From CAYGBW01 sp964348185 (lineage in GTDB: Bacteria > Desulfobacterota > BSN033 > WVXP01): a DNA stretch of 12,335 bases. Made by a program: the position numbers and the translations under genes. The notes beneath the pieces are model-generated. The model saw nothing but the letters and a program-made list of their open reading frames with translations. It was not told the origin of the DNA and made no database searches. Positions 1 to 8,721 of the stretch are shown here, one piece after another; position 1 is the stretch's first letter; each line of letters opens with the position of its first letter. Location: positions 1 to 12,335 of the forward strand of contig CAYGBW010000141.1 in assembly GCA_964348185.1 (NCBI GenBank), written 5' to 3'.

Positions 1-113
1 TTCCAATCTTTTTTTGGATAGTCTGGACAATCGTTCAAGAGAATCCTTCTTCTTTCAATCCCCCGGCTCCTCACGTGATGCGGAGAAATTGAGGGATTGT
101 GGGTTTGGGCTGG
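1..113 (-). other. Flank beyond the rpoC terminator; possible 5' end of an unidentified gene
   Basis: This is the short stretch after the rpoC terminator. One minus-strand frame stays open to the window edge, from a GTG at 74-72 or a TTG at 38-36. The TTG has a purine-rich GAAGGA (44-49) five bases upstream, so it is the better candidate start. From the TTG the visible residues are MNDCPDYPKKDW, which I do not recognise. It does not read as the start of rpsL (S12), the gene that often follows rpoC in bacteria. With at most 24 codons visible, a chance open frame is equally likely. Confidence 0.2.
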
Positions 114-156
114 ACAACAAAAATCCCGCCAGGCCCAATGACAGCATGGCGGGATT
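114..156 (-). terminator. Intrinsic terminator after rpoC
   Basis: On the minus strand AATCCCGCCA (156-147) pairs perfectly with TGGCGGGATT (131-122), giving a 10-bp GC-rich stem with a 15-nt loop. The 3' arm runs straight into a T-rich tract (TTTTTGTTG, 123-115). The stem begins 10 nt after the rpoC stop codon. Position, stem strength and T-tract all fit a Rho-independent terminator, so the transcript probably ends here and rpoC is the last gene of the unit. Confidence 0.92.
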
Positions 157-166
157 CTTGTTCTTT

Positions 167-3100
167 CTAGAGGTCCCCTTGTGACTCGAGTAACTGGATC
201 GCTTCGGTCTCTCCATACATCTCCTCTGGCTCTTCTTCCTCATACCCTTCCACGTGGATTTTCAAATCTTTGTATTTCGGAAGGCCAGTACCCGCGGGGA
301 TCAACCGCCCCATGATCACATTCTCCTTGAGACCCCTCAGCTGGTCCTTCTTCCCGGCGACAGCGGCCTGGGTTAGGACCTTGGTGGTTTCCTGGAAAGA
401 GGCAGCAGATATGAAGCTGTCCGTAATTAGCGAGGCCTTGGTGATTCCCAGAAACAAAGGCTCTGCGATGGCTGGCTTCCCCCCTTGGGCGAGAACCCTG
501 GCATTCTCCTCTTCGAAGACGTGTTTTGCCACCTGATCATCCACCAGGAAGTTGGTATCGCCCACCTCCTTTACCCGAACCCGCTTCAACATCTGTCGCA
601 CAATCACCTCGATATGCTTGTCATTGATCTTGACTCCCTGGAGTTTATAGACCTCCTGAATCTCATCCACCAGGTACTTGGCCAATTCTTTGTCTCCCAA
701 CACCCGGAGAATGTCATGGGGGTTAGCGGGTCCATCCATCAAAGGCTCACCAGCCCTCAATGTATCCCCCTCATGGGCACTGATGTGCTTGTCCCGGGGG
801 AAAGAGTACTCTCGAGGCTCTCCGACCTCAGGTGTGATAATAACCTTCCGCTTCCCCTTGACATCTTTCCCATAGGAGACCGTCCCGGTAATCTCGCTGA
901 TGATGGCGAACTCCTTGGGTTTGCGAGCCTCGAAAAGTTCGGCCACTCGGGGCAGACCGCCCGTAATGTCTTTGGTCTTTGTCGTTTCTCTCGGAATCTT
1001 AACCAGGACGTCCCCTGCCTCAACCCTGTCCCCCTCGGAAACAAAGATATTCGATCCGACAGACAGGAGGTACCTTGCAGCTGAGGTGGACCCGGGCAGT
1101 TGAAGGGTCCTCCCCTTGTCGTCTTTGATGGAAATCCTGGGCCGCAGAGCAGGGTCTTTCGACTCCGTGATCACTTTCCTCGACAGACCGGTGAAGTCGT
1201 CGACCTTTTCCTGCATGGTCACCCCCTCGATGATGTCACCGAATTTCACGGTGCCCGCCATCTCTGTCATAATCGGAATTGAGTAGGGGTCCCATTCGGC
1301 CAGTAACTGACCTTCCTCGATCCGATCGCCATCGTTCACCTTCAACTTGGCGCCATAGATAACAGAATAACGCCGTCTCTCCCGGCCCTCCTCATCGAGG
1401 ATGACAATCTCCCCGTTCCGGTTCATGACGACGAGATCTCCATCTCTGTTTCTAACGGTTTTCAGGTTTTCGAAATTGATTGTTCCAGGAGTTCTGACTT
1501 CCAAGGTCGTCTGTTCCGCACGGCGACTCGCCGTCCCGCCGATATGGAAGGTTCTCATGGTCAACTGGGTGCCAGGCTCTCCGATGGACTGAGCGGCGAT
1601 GATGCCGATGGCCTCTCCCACGTTAACCAGACGCCCCCTCGCAAGATCCCTACCATAGCACAAAGCACACACACCCTGCTTTGATTTACAGGTCAGAACC
1701 GAGCGTATCTTAACCCTGTCGATGCCGGCGTCGACTATCCGCGTTGCCGCCTCCTCGTCAATCTCCTCGTTGTCCCTCACCAACACCTCGCCTGTAAAGG
1801 GATCCTTCGTATCTTCCAAAGCAACGCGGCCAAGAATTCGGCCGGCCAAGGGTTCTATGATTTCTCCGCCCTCAACAAGGGCTGTCGCTTCTATTCCATC
1901 CATGGTCTCACAGTCATATTCGGTGATAATGACGTCCTGTGCCACATCCACGAGTCGCCGGGTGAGATAACCGGAATTGGCCGTTTTGAGTGCCGTATCT
2001 GCCAAGCCCTTTCTGGCGCCATGGGTTGAGATAAAATACTGCAGAACCGTCAGCCCCTCCCTGAAGTTCGCCGTGATGGGAGTCTCGATAATCTCTCCCG
2101 AGGGCTTTGCCATGAGACCCCTCATCCCTGCCAACTGCCGGATCTGCTGGGCGCTTCCCCTGGCTCCAGAATCGGCCATCATAAAAATCGGATTCATGCT
2201 GGAGACTCGGAGCTTCTTTCCGTCCTTGGTTTGAATTTCCTCGGAACCCAGTTCTCTGAGCATCTCATCGGCTATTTTCTCGGTGACCTGGGACCAGATG
2301 TCGATCACCTTGTTGTAACGCTCACCGTCAGTGATGAGCCCTTCGGTATACTGCTCCCGGACCTCCTGAACCTCTCTGTTGGCCTCTTCCAGAAACCTCT
2401 CCTTATTGAGGGGAATCAACATATTGTCGATACACATCGAAACCCCTGCCTGGGTCGCGTAGCGATAGCCAAGATTCTTGATGCGATCCGCCAAAAGAAC
2501 GGTCTCCTTCTCTCCAGCTACCCGGTAAGTGTAGTCGATGAGGTTACCCATTTCCCCCTTGTTCATGGCCTTGTTGATAATCGAGAAGGGAACCTGGTCT
2601 GGAACAATCTCGCTCAGGATGATTCGGCCCGCTGTAGTCTGATAAATCTTGCCGTTCATTCGTACCTTTATCCCGGCATGGAGGTCTACGATTCCGGCGT
2701 CATATGCAATGCGAACCTCTTCCGAATTGGAGAAGATTTTCCCCTCTCCCTTGGATTCTGGCCGTTCCTTTGTTAAGTAATATATTCCCAGTACAATATC
2801 CTGCGTCGGCACGATGATTGGTTTCCCGTGGGCAGGAGACAGGATATTGTTGGTGGACATCATCAAGATTCGAGCCTCAGCCTGAGCTTCGACCGAGAGG
2901 GGGATGTGAACAGCCATCTGATCCCCATCAAAATCGGCATTGAAGGCAGAACACACCAGGGGGTGGAGTTGAATGGCCTTTCCCTCGATAAGGATGGGCT
3001 CAAAAGCCTGAATGCCCAACCGGTGCAGGGTAGGAGCCCGGTTGAGGAGAACGGGATGTTCCCGGATGACCTCATCCAGGACATCCCAAACCTCGGGTCT

Positions 3101-4309
3101 TTCTTTTTCGACCATTTTCTTTGCACTCTTAATGGTCGACACCAGGCCTCTCTGCTCTAACTTATTGTAGATAAAGGGTTTAAAAAGCTCCAAAGCCATT
3201 TTCTTCGGTAGGCCACACTGATGGAGTTTCAGCTCTGGTCCCACGACAATGACCGACCGGCCCGAGTAGTCTACCCGTTTGCCCAGCAGATTCTGACGAA
3301 ACCGCCCCTGTTTTCCCCGGAGCATGTCGCTGAGAGACTTGAGGGGTTTCTTGTTGGCTCCAAGGATGGTGCGGCCTCTCTTCCCATTGTCAAACAATGC
3401 GTCAACGGCCTCCTGAAGCATTCTTTTTTCATTTCGAATAATGATATCTGGGGCATTGAGTTCCAGCAGCCTCTTAAGACGGTTGTTTCGGTTGATCACC
3501 CTCCGGTAGAGGTCATTTAAATCCGAGGTGGCAAACCTCCCGCCATCCAGGGGCACCAGGGGTCTCAGATCCGGGGGAATGACGGGAATGACTTCCATGA
3601 TCATCCACTCGGGCTTGTTACCTGAATCTCTGAAGGCCTCAATGATCTTGAGTCGCTTGGCAAACTTCTTCTTTTTTGCCTCAGACGAGGTCTCCCGCAT
3701 TTCCAGACGGAGTTGCTCAGAGAGCTCCTTCACATTTGCAGAAGCCAGAAGATTTCGAGCCGCCTCTGCCCCCTGTCCGACAACCAAGTCGGGGTACCTC
3801 CTCGCAGCTTCCCGATACTTCTCCTCTGAGAGGAGTTCACCTCTCTTGAGGGGGGAACTCCCCGGATCCAAAACGACATAGGCCTCGAAGTACAGGAGCC
3901 GCTCCAGGTCCCTCAGGGTCATGTCGAGAAGAATTCCGATCTTGCTCGGAATACTCTTTAGAAACCAGATGTGGGCCACAGGGGTTGCCAATCGGATGTG
4001 GCCCATTCGTTCACGTCGGACCTTGGACTGAATGACCTCCACACCGCATTTTTCACAGACGATGCCGCGGTGTTTCATTCTTTTGTATTTGCCGCAGTTA
4101 CACTCGTAATCCTTCACCGGACCAAAGATTTTGGCGCAGAACAACCCGTCCTTTTCCGGCTTGAAGGTCCGGTAGTTGATCGTTTCTGGTTTTTTTACCT
4201 CTCCGTGAGACCATGACTCGATCTTTTCAGGGGAGGCGATGGAGATTCGAATTGCGTTGAAGCTCAAAGGACTTTTTGGTTTCTCGAGAAAGCTGAGATA
4301 GTCTTCCAA
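167..4309 (-). CDS. rpoC: DNA-directed RNA polymerase subunit beta'
   Basis: The beta' subunit forms the clamp and half of the catalytic cleft of RNA polymerase. At 1380 aa it is close to the 1407 aa of E. coli. The N-terminal zinc site has C70, C72, C85 and C88. The catalytic NADFDGDQ motif lies at 457-464, with Mg-binding D459, D461 and D463. The second zinc site is C800, C874, C881 and C884. The bridge-helix/trigger-loop segment (SIGEPGTQLTMRTFHIGG) has M918, R919 and H922 by alignment with E. coli. About 175 residues (roughly 929-1105) then interrupt the trigger loop before KDITGGLPRVAELFEARKPK, matching the SI3 insertion of Proteobacteria. The C-terminus is a short acidic tail. The start is TTG at 4309-4307, with AAGGAGG five bases upstream; the resulting MEDYLSFLE matches the family N-terminus and no ATG lies nearby. 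It follows rpoB after 146 bp and is followed directly by a terminator. Confidence 0.99.
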   Translation of the reverse strand: MEDYLSFLEKPKSPLSFNAIRISIASPEKIESWSHGEVKKPETINYRTFKPEKDGLFCAKIFGPVKDYECNCGKYKRMKHRGIVCEKCGVEVIQSKVRRERMGHIRLATPVAHIWFLKSIPSKIGILLDMTLRDLERLLYFEAYVVLDPGSSPLKRGELLSEEKYREAARRYPDLVVGQGAEAARNLLASANVKELSEQLRLEMRETSSEAKKKKFAKRLKIIEAFRDSGNKPEWMIMEVIPVIPPDLRPLVPLDGGRFATSDLNDLYRRVINRNNRLKRLLELNAPDIIIRNEKRMLQEAVDALFDNGKRGRTILGANKKPLKSLSDMLRGKQGRFRQNLLGKRVDYSGRSVIVVGPELKLHQCGLPKKMALELFKPFIYNKLEQRGLVSTIKSAKKMVEKERPEVWDVLDEVIREHPVLLNRAPTLHRLGIQAFEPILIEGKAIQLHPLVCSAFNADFDGDQMAVHIPLSVEAQAEARILMMSTNNILSPAHGKPIIVPTQDIVLGIYYLTKERPESKGEGKIFSNSEEVRIAYDAGIVDLHAGIKVRMNGKIYQTTAGRIILSEIVPDQVPFSIINKAMNKGEMGNLIDYTYRVAGEKETVLLADRIKNLGYRYATQAGVSMCIDNMLIPLNKERFLEEANREVQEVREQYTEGLITDGERYNKVIDIWSQVTEKIADEMLRELGSEEIQTKDGKKLRVSSMNPIFMMADSGARGSAQQIRQLAGMRGLMAKPSGEIIETPITANFREGLTVLQYFISTHGARKGLADTALKTANSGYLTRRLVDVAQDVIITEYDCETMDGIEATALVEGGEIIEPLAGRILGRVALEDTKDPFTGEVLVRDNEEIDEEAATRIVDAGIDRVKIRSVLTCKSKQGVCALCYGRDLARGRLVNVGEAIGIIAAQSIGEPGTQLTMRTFHIGGTASRRAEQTTLEVRTPGTINFENLKTVRNRDGDLVVMNRNGEIVILDEEGRERRRYSVIYGAKLKVNDGDRIEEGQLLAEWDPYSIPIMTEMAGTVKFGDIIEGVTMQEKVDDFTGLSRKVITESKDPALRPRISIKDDKGRTLQLPGSTSAARYLLSVGSNIFVSEGDRVEAGDVLVKIPRETTKTKDITGGLPRVAELFEARKPKEFAIISEITGTVSYGKDVKGKRKVIITPEVGEPREYSFPRDKHISAHEGDTLRAGEPLMDGPANPHDILRVLGDKELAKYLVDEIQEVYKLQGVKINDKHIEVIVRQMLKRVRVKEVGDTNFLVDDQVAKHVFEEENARVLAQGGKPAIAEPLFLGITKASLITDSFISAASFQETTKVLTQAAVAGKKDQLRGLKENVIMGRLIPAGTGLPKYKDLKIHVEGYEEEEPEEMYGETEAIQLLESQGDL

Positions 4310-4314
4310 GATAT

Positions 4315-4321
4315 CCTCCTT
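4315..4321 (-). promoter_or_regulatory. Ribosome binding site fixing the TTG start of rpoC
   Basis: Minus-strand AAGGAGG (4321-4315) is a full match to the anti-Shine-Dalgarno core and sits five bases before TTG (4309-4307). It decides the rare start codon. Confidence 0.85.
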
Positions 4322-4388
4322 GCTTGAAGTTCTCGGAATCTTTAAACCTATTTAACGTTTCGGAATTTCTACAATGACTCCCTGACCT

Positions 4389-4432
4389 ATCATTCCAAAG
4401 TTCCAGTCCCGCCTTTGGCGGCATTCCAATTA
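4389..4432 (-). repeat. Small hairpin-plus-TGGAA repeat element in the rpoB-rpoC gap
   Basis: The 146-bp gap between rpoB and rpoC contains TTGGAATG twice (4429-4422 and 4398-4391), with a third TGGAA between them (4405-4401). Between the copies lies a tight hairpin, CCGCC-AAA-GGCGG (4421-4409, 5-bp stem, 3-nt loop). This looks like an interspersed REP-like intergenic element rather than a gene or terminator, because no T-tract follows. I recall similar TGGAATGATGG-type runs between genes in deltaproteobacterial genomes, but that memory is unverified. The repeat pattern is seen directly; dispersal in the genome is inferred. Confidence 0.45.
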
Positions 4433-4455
4433 TGAGGGGAGCAAGTTGACCTGTG

Positions 4456-7400
4456 TCACAGCCCGGTTTCCTGTTGCCGTCTGGCAGCCTTGTCTTCGAT
4501 CAGTTCCACGTCGAGACCGAGGCTTTGAAGCTCCTTTACGAGGACGTTGAACGATTCCGGAAGCCCCGGCTCGAGAACATGTTCCCCTCTAACAATGGTC
4601 TCGTAAGCTCTGGTTCTTCCTCCAACGTCGTCGGATTTCACGGTGAGGAATTCCTGAAGGGAATGAGCGGCGCCATAGGCCTCAAGAGCCCATACCTCCA
4701 TCTCTCCCAGTCGCTGGCCCCCAAACTGTGCCTTTCCACCGAGAGGTTGCTGAGTCACCAAGGAATAGGGCCCAATCGATCTGGCGTGAATCTTCTCGTC
4801 CACCAGATGGTGGAGCTTTAGCAGATACATGTATCCGACCGTTACCTTCTGATCAAAAGGTTCTCCTGTCCTGCCGTCAAAGAGTCTTGTCTGTCCACCG
4901 ATCGGAAGGTTGGCCATCTCAAGCGTGTCTTTTATCTCATCCTCAGAGGCGCCATCAAACACCGGAACAGCCATATAGACGCCTTGACTGATATTCTTTG
5001 CCAGATCAATGATCTCCTCATCGCTACACCCATCGACATACTCGTCAACCTCCCTGGAATTGTAGATCGACTTGATCTGTTTCTTCAAAGCGTCGGGACT
5101 GTAGTTCTCATCCAGGAACTTCTGAATCTGCCACCCCAATCCCTTGGCTGCCCATCCCAGGTGGGTCTCCAGGATTTGCCCCACATTCATCCGGGAGGGA
5201 ACGCCTAGAGGATTCAGGACAACCTCGACGGGTGTACCGTCCTCCGTATAGGGCATATCCTCTTCCGGCAGAACCCGGGAGATGATGCCTTTGTTGCCGT
5301 GCCTTCCAGACATCTTGTCGCCCACCGAAAGACGCCGCTTGATCGCCACATACACCTTGACGGTCTTGATGACTCCAGGAGGGAGTTCATCGCCCAGCTT
5401 GAGCTTCCCAATCTTCTCTTCAGATTTTTCTCGTACCCGATCCATCTGAGCTTCAGCACCCTCCAGAATGTCTCTAAGCCTGAGCCCAACCATCTCGTCA
5501 CCCACCGGTACATCAACCAATCTCGTTGTGGGGACGGACTCAAGGGCCTCTGGGGTGATCTTTTTGTCAGTCTCTAGGACAAGGGCTCCTGTCCTGTGAT
5601 CCATCAGAGGTGCGGCCAGTTTCTTCCCTATCAGGAGGCGCTCCATTTTTCTTCTGGCACTCTCATTGATGATCCGGATCTCATCGGCTTGATTCTTCAG
5701 AAATCGAGCTCGTTCCTGATCCTCTATGGCCTTGCTCCTCTCGTCCTTCTCCACGCCCTTTCGGGAGAAGACTTTGGCATCGATAACGATGCCCTCGATG
5801 CCATGGAGGACCCGAAGAGACGTGTCCCTGACATCACCCGCTTTTTCGCCAAATATCGCCCTGAGGAGCTTCTCCTCCGGAGAGAGTTGGGTCTCCCCTT
5901 TTGGGGTCACCTTACCGACCAGAATGTCCCCGGGAGCCACCTCGGCACCGATCCGAATGATCCCGCTCTCGTCCAGATCCTTTAGGGCTTCTTCGCCCAC
6001 ATTGGGAATATCCCGAGTGATTTCCTCCTTGCCGAGTTTGGTGTCTCGAGCCGTACACTCCAGTTCCTCGATATGGATCGAGGTGTAGGCGTCGTCCTTC
6101 AAAAGCTTCTCACTGATCAGGATTGAGTCTTCAAAATTGTAGCCTCCCCAAGGCATGAAAGCGACCATCACGTTGCGGCCTAGGGCGAGTTCACTCATGT
6201 GAGTGGCCGGACCGTCGGCGATAATCTGCCCCGCCGTAACCCGTTGTGCTTTGTTGACAATGGGTTTCTGATTGATGCAGGTGTTCTGGTTGGATCGTTG
6301 ATATTTTATCAGGTTGTAATTGTCTACGCCCGGATCGGTGTCCTCATGGACTTGATCACAGCGGACCACAATTCTTGAAGCGTCGACCTCTTCCACAATT
6401 CCATCCCTTTTGGCGACGACGGTCACCCCGGAATCTCTGGCTACGACCCTTTCCATCCCCGTTCCCACCAGAGGCGCATCTGTTATGAGAAGGGGAACAG
6501 CCTGACGCTGCATGTTCGATCCCATGAGCGCTCTATTGGCGTCGTCATGTTCGAGAAAGGGAATCAGTGAGGTCGCCACGCTGACCAGCTGTTTGGGAGA
6601 GACGTCCATGAATTCGACCTCTCCCGGCTCCACCATGACGAATTCTCCGCCCTTTCTTGCAGAAACAAGGAGGTTGACAAACCGTCCCTCCTCGTCCAAT
6701 GGTGCGTTCGCCTGAGCGATCACGGCCTCCTCCTCGTCCAGGGCGAAGAGGTATCGGATCCGATCGGTCACTCTCCCGTTTAGCACCTCCCGGTAAGGCG
6801 TCTCTATGAATCCGTAATCATTGATTCTGGCGTAGGTGCTGAGAGAAGTGATTAACCCAATGTTGGGGCCTTCGGGTGTCTCGATCGGACAGATCCGCCC
6901 ATAATGGGTGGGATGGACATCCCGCACCTCAAATCCGGCCCGTTCTCTGGTTAGACCCCCAGGTCCCAAAGCACTCAATCTCCTCTTGTGGGTGATCTCG
7001 GACAGAGGGTTGGTTTGATCCATGAACTGGGAAAGCTGGCTGCTTCCAAAGAACTCCTTGATGACCGCCGACAGAGGCTTTGAGTTGATCAGGTCGTGAG
7101 GCATCAAGGTTTCAATCTCCTGGAGGCTCATTCTCTCCCGAATTGCCCTTTCTATCCGCACAAAACCGATGTGATACTGGTTCTCAAGAAGTTCACCCAC
7201 AGTCCGGACCCTTCGGTTTCCCAAATGATCGATATCATCCACGACCCCACGGCCATCTCTAAGATTGATCAGATACGAGACGACTTCCAGAATGTCCTCA
7301 CGTCTGAGAATCGTCTCATCTTCTGGCACATCTTTCAGCCCCAGTTTGTAGTTGAGCTTCATCCGACCCACCCGGGACAGATCGTACCGCTCCGGGTTGA

Positions 7401-8643
7401 AGAATAGGTTATAGAATAGGTTGGTTGCTGTCTCGAGGGTCGGAGGATCCCCGGGACGTAGCCGTCGGTAGATCTCAACAATGGCTTTCTCCGTCTCTTT
7501 CTGTTGGGGAAGCTTCCCTGGCTCAGTCTGGGCCAACCGCTCCTTTTCCTCCTTTGTCAGAGAGAGCTTGTCCATGACCAGGGTATCCCTCAAAGAAGAA
7601 CTCACCATGATGTTGTCGATGAAGAGGAGGTCAAATTCCTGGATTTTCCGGTCTCGAAACTCCTTGAGAAGTTTCTCCGTCACCGCTTCGTTGCACTCAG
7701 CAATCACCTCACCGGTCTCTCGGTCTATGACGTCTTCGGCCAGGTGCTTGCCCATGAGGTCTGACTCACTTACCAAGAAGGTGTTGATACCGGCACCTTC
7801 GAGGCGTTTGACCATCGCCTTGTTGATCTTTCGCAGCTTTTTCACGATTACCTGGTGGGTTTCAGGGTCGATGATATCCTCGGCGGGTTTCTGTCCCTCC
7901 AGCAGATCAAAAGGAACTGCTTTGATAAACCCGGCGTTTTTGATATGGACCTTTTCGCGACGGTAGAAATAATCGAGAATCTCTTGGGTTGAATAACCCA
8001 GCGCTTTGAGAAGCACCGTTACGGGGAGCTTTCGTCTTCGGTCGATTCGGACATAAAGAATGTCTTTGCTGTCAAATTCAAAATCGATCCAAGAACCTCT
8101 GTAGGGAATGATTCGAGCGTAATAGAGTAGCTTTCCCCCACCCTTTCCCTGATCATGATCGAAAAAGACACCCGGGGACCGATGAAGTTGGCTGACGATC
8201 GCCCTTTCCGTCCCGTTGATGATTAAGGTGCCATTCCCGGTCATGAGAGGAATCTCCCCGAAGTACACTTCCTGCTCCTTCATCGCCTTGATGTCCCGTC
8301 TGCCTGTCTCCTCGTCGATGTCATAGAGCACGAGACGGAGTGTCACCTTAATGGGCGCAGCATAGGTGGCTCCCTTCAAAACGCACTCATCCACATCGTA
8401 CTTTGGATCTCCCAACCGGTAGCTGACAAATTCCAGAGAGGCCGTCTCATAGAAATCGGTGATCGGAAAAACACTTCTGAAAACCCCCTGAAGACCCATA
8501 TCTTCTCTTTCTTCAGGAGCCCGATTTTGCTGCAGAAACCTATCATACGACTTGGTCTGGATATCAATCAGATTGGAGATACCCGCAACTTCTTTGATCT
8601 TTGAGAAATCTTTCCGAAACCTTTGACTGTTCTGTGTCAACAT
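4456..8643 (-). CDS. rpoB: DNA-directed RNA polymerase subunit beta
   Basis: The beta subunit forms the other half of the catalytic cleft of RNA polymerase and the rifampicin pocket. It is 1395 aa, against 1342 in E. coli. The rifampicin-region block (FFGSSQLSQFMDQTNP onward) places D542, H552 and S557 at the positions of E. coli D516, H526 and S531; all three are the sensitive-type residues. The active-site lysines of the KRR...GDKMSGRHGNKG segment are K1102 and K1110 (E. coli K1065 and K1073). An SI1-position insertion contains two related segments 48 residues apart (AEDIIDPET at 254, AEDVIDRET at 302). An SI2-type lysine/glutamate-rich helical insertion precedes the lysine motif at about 970-1080. 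The chosen ATG gives the expected MLTQNSQRFRKDF start, but the nearest purine-rich stretch (AGGAAAGGGG) is 13 nt upstream, unusually far. It follows rplL after 78 bp and ends with TGA. Confidence 0.99.
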   Translation of the reverse strand: MLTQNSQRFRKDFSKIKEVAGISNLIDIQTKSYDRFLQQNRAPEEREDMGLQGVFRSVFPITDFYETASLEFVSYRLGDPKYDVDECVLKGATYAAPIKVTLRLVLYDIDEETGRRDIKAMKEQEVYFGEIPLMTGNGTLIINGTERAIVSQLHRSPGVFFDHDQGKGGGKLLYYARIIPYRGSWIDFEFDSKDILYVRIDRRRKLPVTVLLKALGYSTQEILDYFYRREKVHIKNAGFIKAVPFDLLEGQKPAEDIIDPETHQVIVKKLRKINKAMVKRLEGAGINTFLVSESDLMGKHLAEDVIDRETGEVIAECNEAVTEKLLKEFRDRKIQEFDLLFIDNIMVSSSLRDTLVMDKLSLTKEEKERLAQTEPGKLPQQKETEKAIVEIYRRLRPGDPPTLETATNLFYNLFFNPERYDLSRVGRMKLNYKLGLKDVPEDETILRREDILEVVSYLINLRDGRGVVDDIDHLGNRRVRTVGELLENQYHIGFVRIERAIRERMSLQEIETLMPHDLINSKPLSAVIKEFFGSSQLSQFMDQTNPLSEITHKRRLSALGPGGLTRERAGFEVRDVHPTHYGRICPIETPEGPNIGLITSLSTYARINDYGFIETPYREVLNGRVTDRIRYLFALDEEEAVIAQANAPLDEEGRFVNLLVSARKGGEFVMVEPGEVEFMDVSPKQLVSVATSLIPFLEHDDANRALMGSNMQRQAVPLLITDAPLVGTGMERVVARDSGVTVVAKRDGIVEEVDASRIVVRCDQVHEDTDPGVDNYNLIKYQRSNQNTCINQKPIVNKAQRVTAGQIIADGPATHMSELALGRNVMVAFMPWGGYNFEDSILISEKLLKDDAYTSIHIEELECTARDTKLGKEEITRDIPNVGEEALKDLDESGIIRIGAEVAPGDILVGKVTPKGETQLSPEEKLLRAIFGEKAGDVRDTSLRVLHGIEGIVIDAKVFSRKGVEKDERSKAIEDQERARFLKNQADEIRIINESARRKMERLLIGKKLAAPLMDHRTGALVLETDKKITPEALESVPTTRLVDVPVGDEMVGLRLRDILEGAEAQMDRVREKSEEKIGKLKLGDELPPGVIKTVKVYVAIKRRLSVGDKMSGRHGNKGIISRVLPEEDMPYTEDGTPVEVVLNPLGVPSRMNVGQILETHLGWAAKGLGWQIQKFLDENYSPDALKKQIKSIYNSREVDEYVDGCSDEEIIDLAKNISQGVYMAVPVFDGASEDEIKDTLEMANLPIGGQTRLFDGRTGEPFDQKVTVGYMYLLKLHHLVDEKIHARSIGPYSLVTQQPLGGKAQFGGQRLGEMEVWALEAYGAAHSLQEFLTVKSDDVGGRTRAYETIVRGEHVLEPGLPESFNVLVKELQSLGLDVELIEDKAARRQQETGL

Positions 8644-8680
8644 AGATATCGATCAACCCCTTTCCTCTCATTCCTGAAAT

Positions 8681-8696
8681 GGCTGTTCGGTCAGCC
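8681..8696 (-). other. Small hairpin in the rplL-rpoB gap
   Basis: The 78-bp gap before rpoB contains GGCTG and CAGCC separated by six bases (8696-8681), a 5-bp stem without a T-tract. In E. coli the same gap carries an attenuator and an RNase III site. This hairpin is too weak to assign either role, and chance is a fair alternative. Confidence 0.25.
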
Positions 8697-8721
8697 CGAC
8701 AAGATGGTGTCAAATCTGGGA

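Noticed and set aside
485..1084. 199-codon plus-strand frame, and the similar 181-codon frame at 2231-2776, antisense to rpoC
   Set aside because: Both are shadows of a highly conserved coding region, with no supporting motif.
4227..4424. 65-codon minus-strand frame starting in the rpoB-rpoC gap (MPPKAGLELWND...)
   Set aside because: It overlaps the first 83 bases of rpoC in another frame, lacks a ribosome binding site, and its first residues translate the hairpin repeat; not a gene.
4456..8643. Rifampicin resistance substitutions in RpoB
   Set aside because: The residues matching E. coli D516, H526 and S531 are the sensitive-type D, H and S; the only nearby difference is a Thr for Asn518, which I take as lineage variation.
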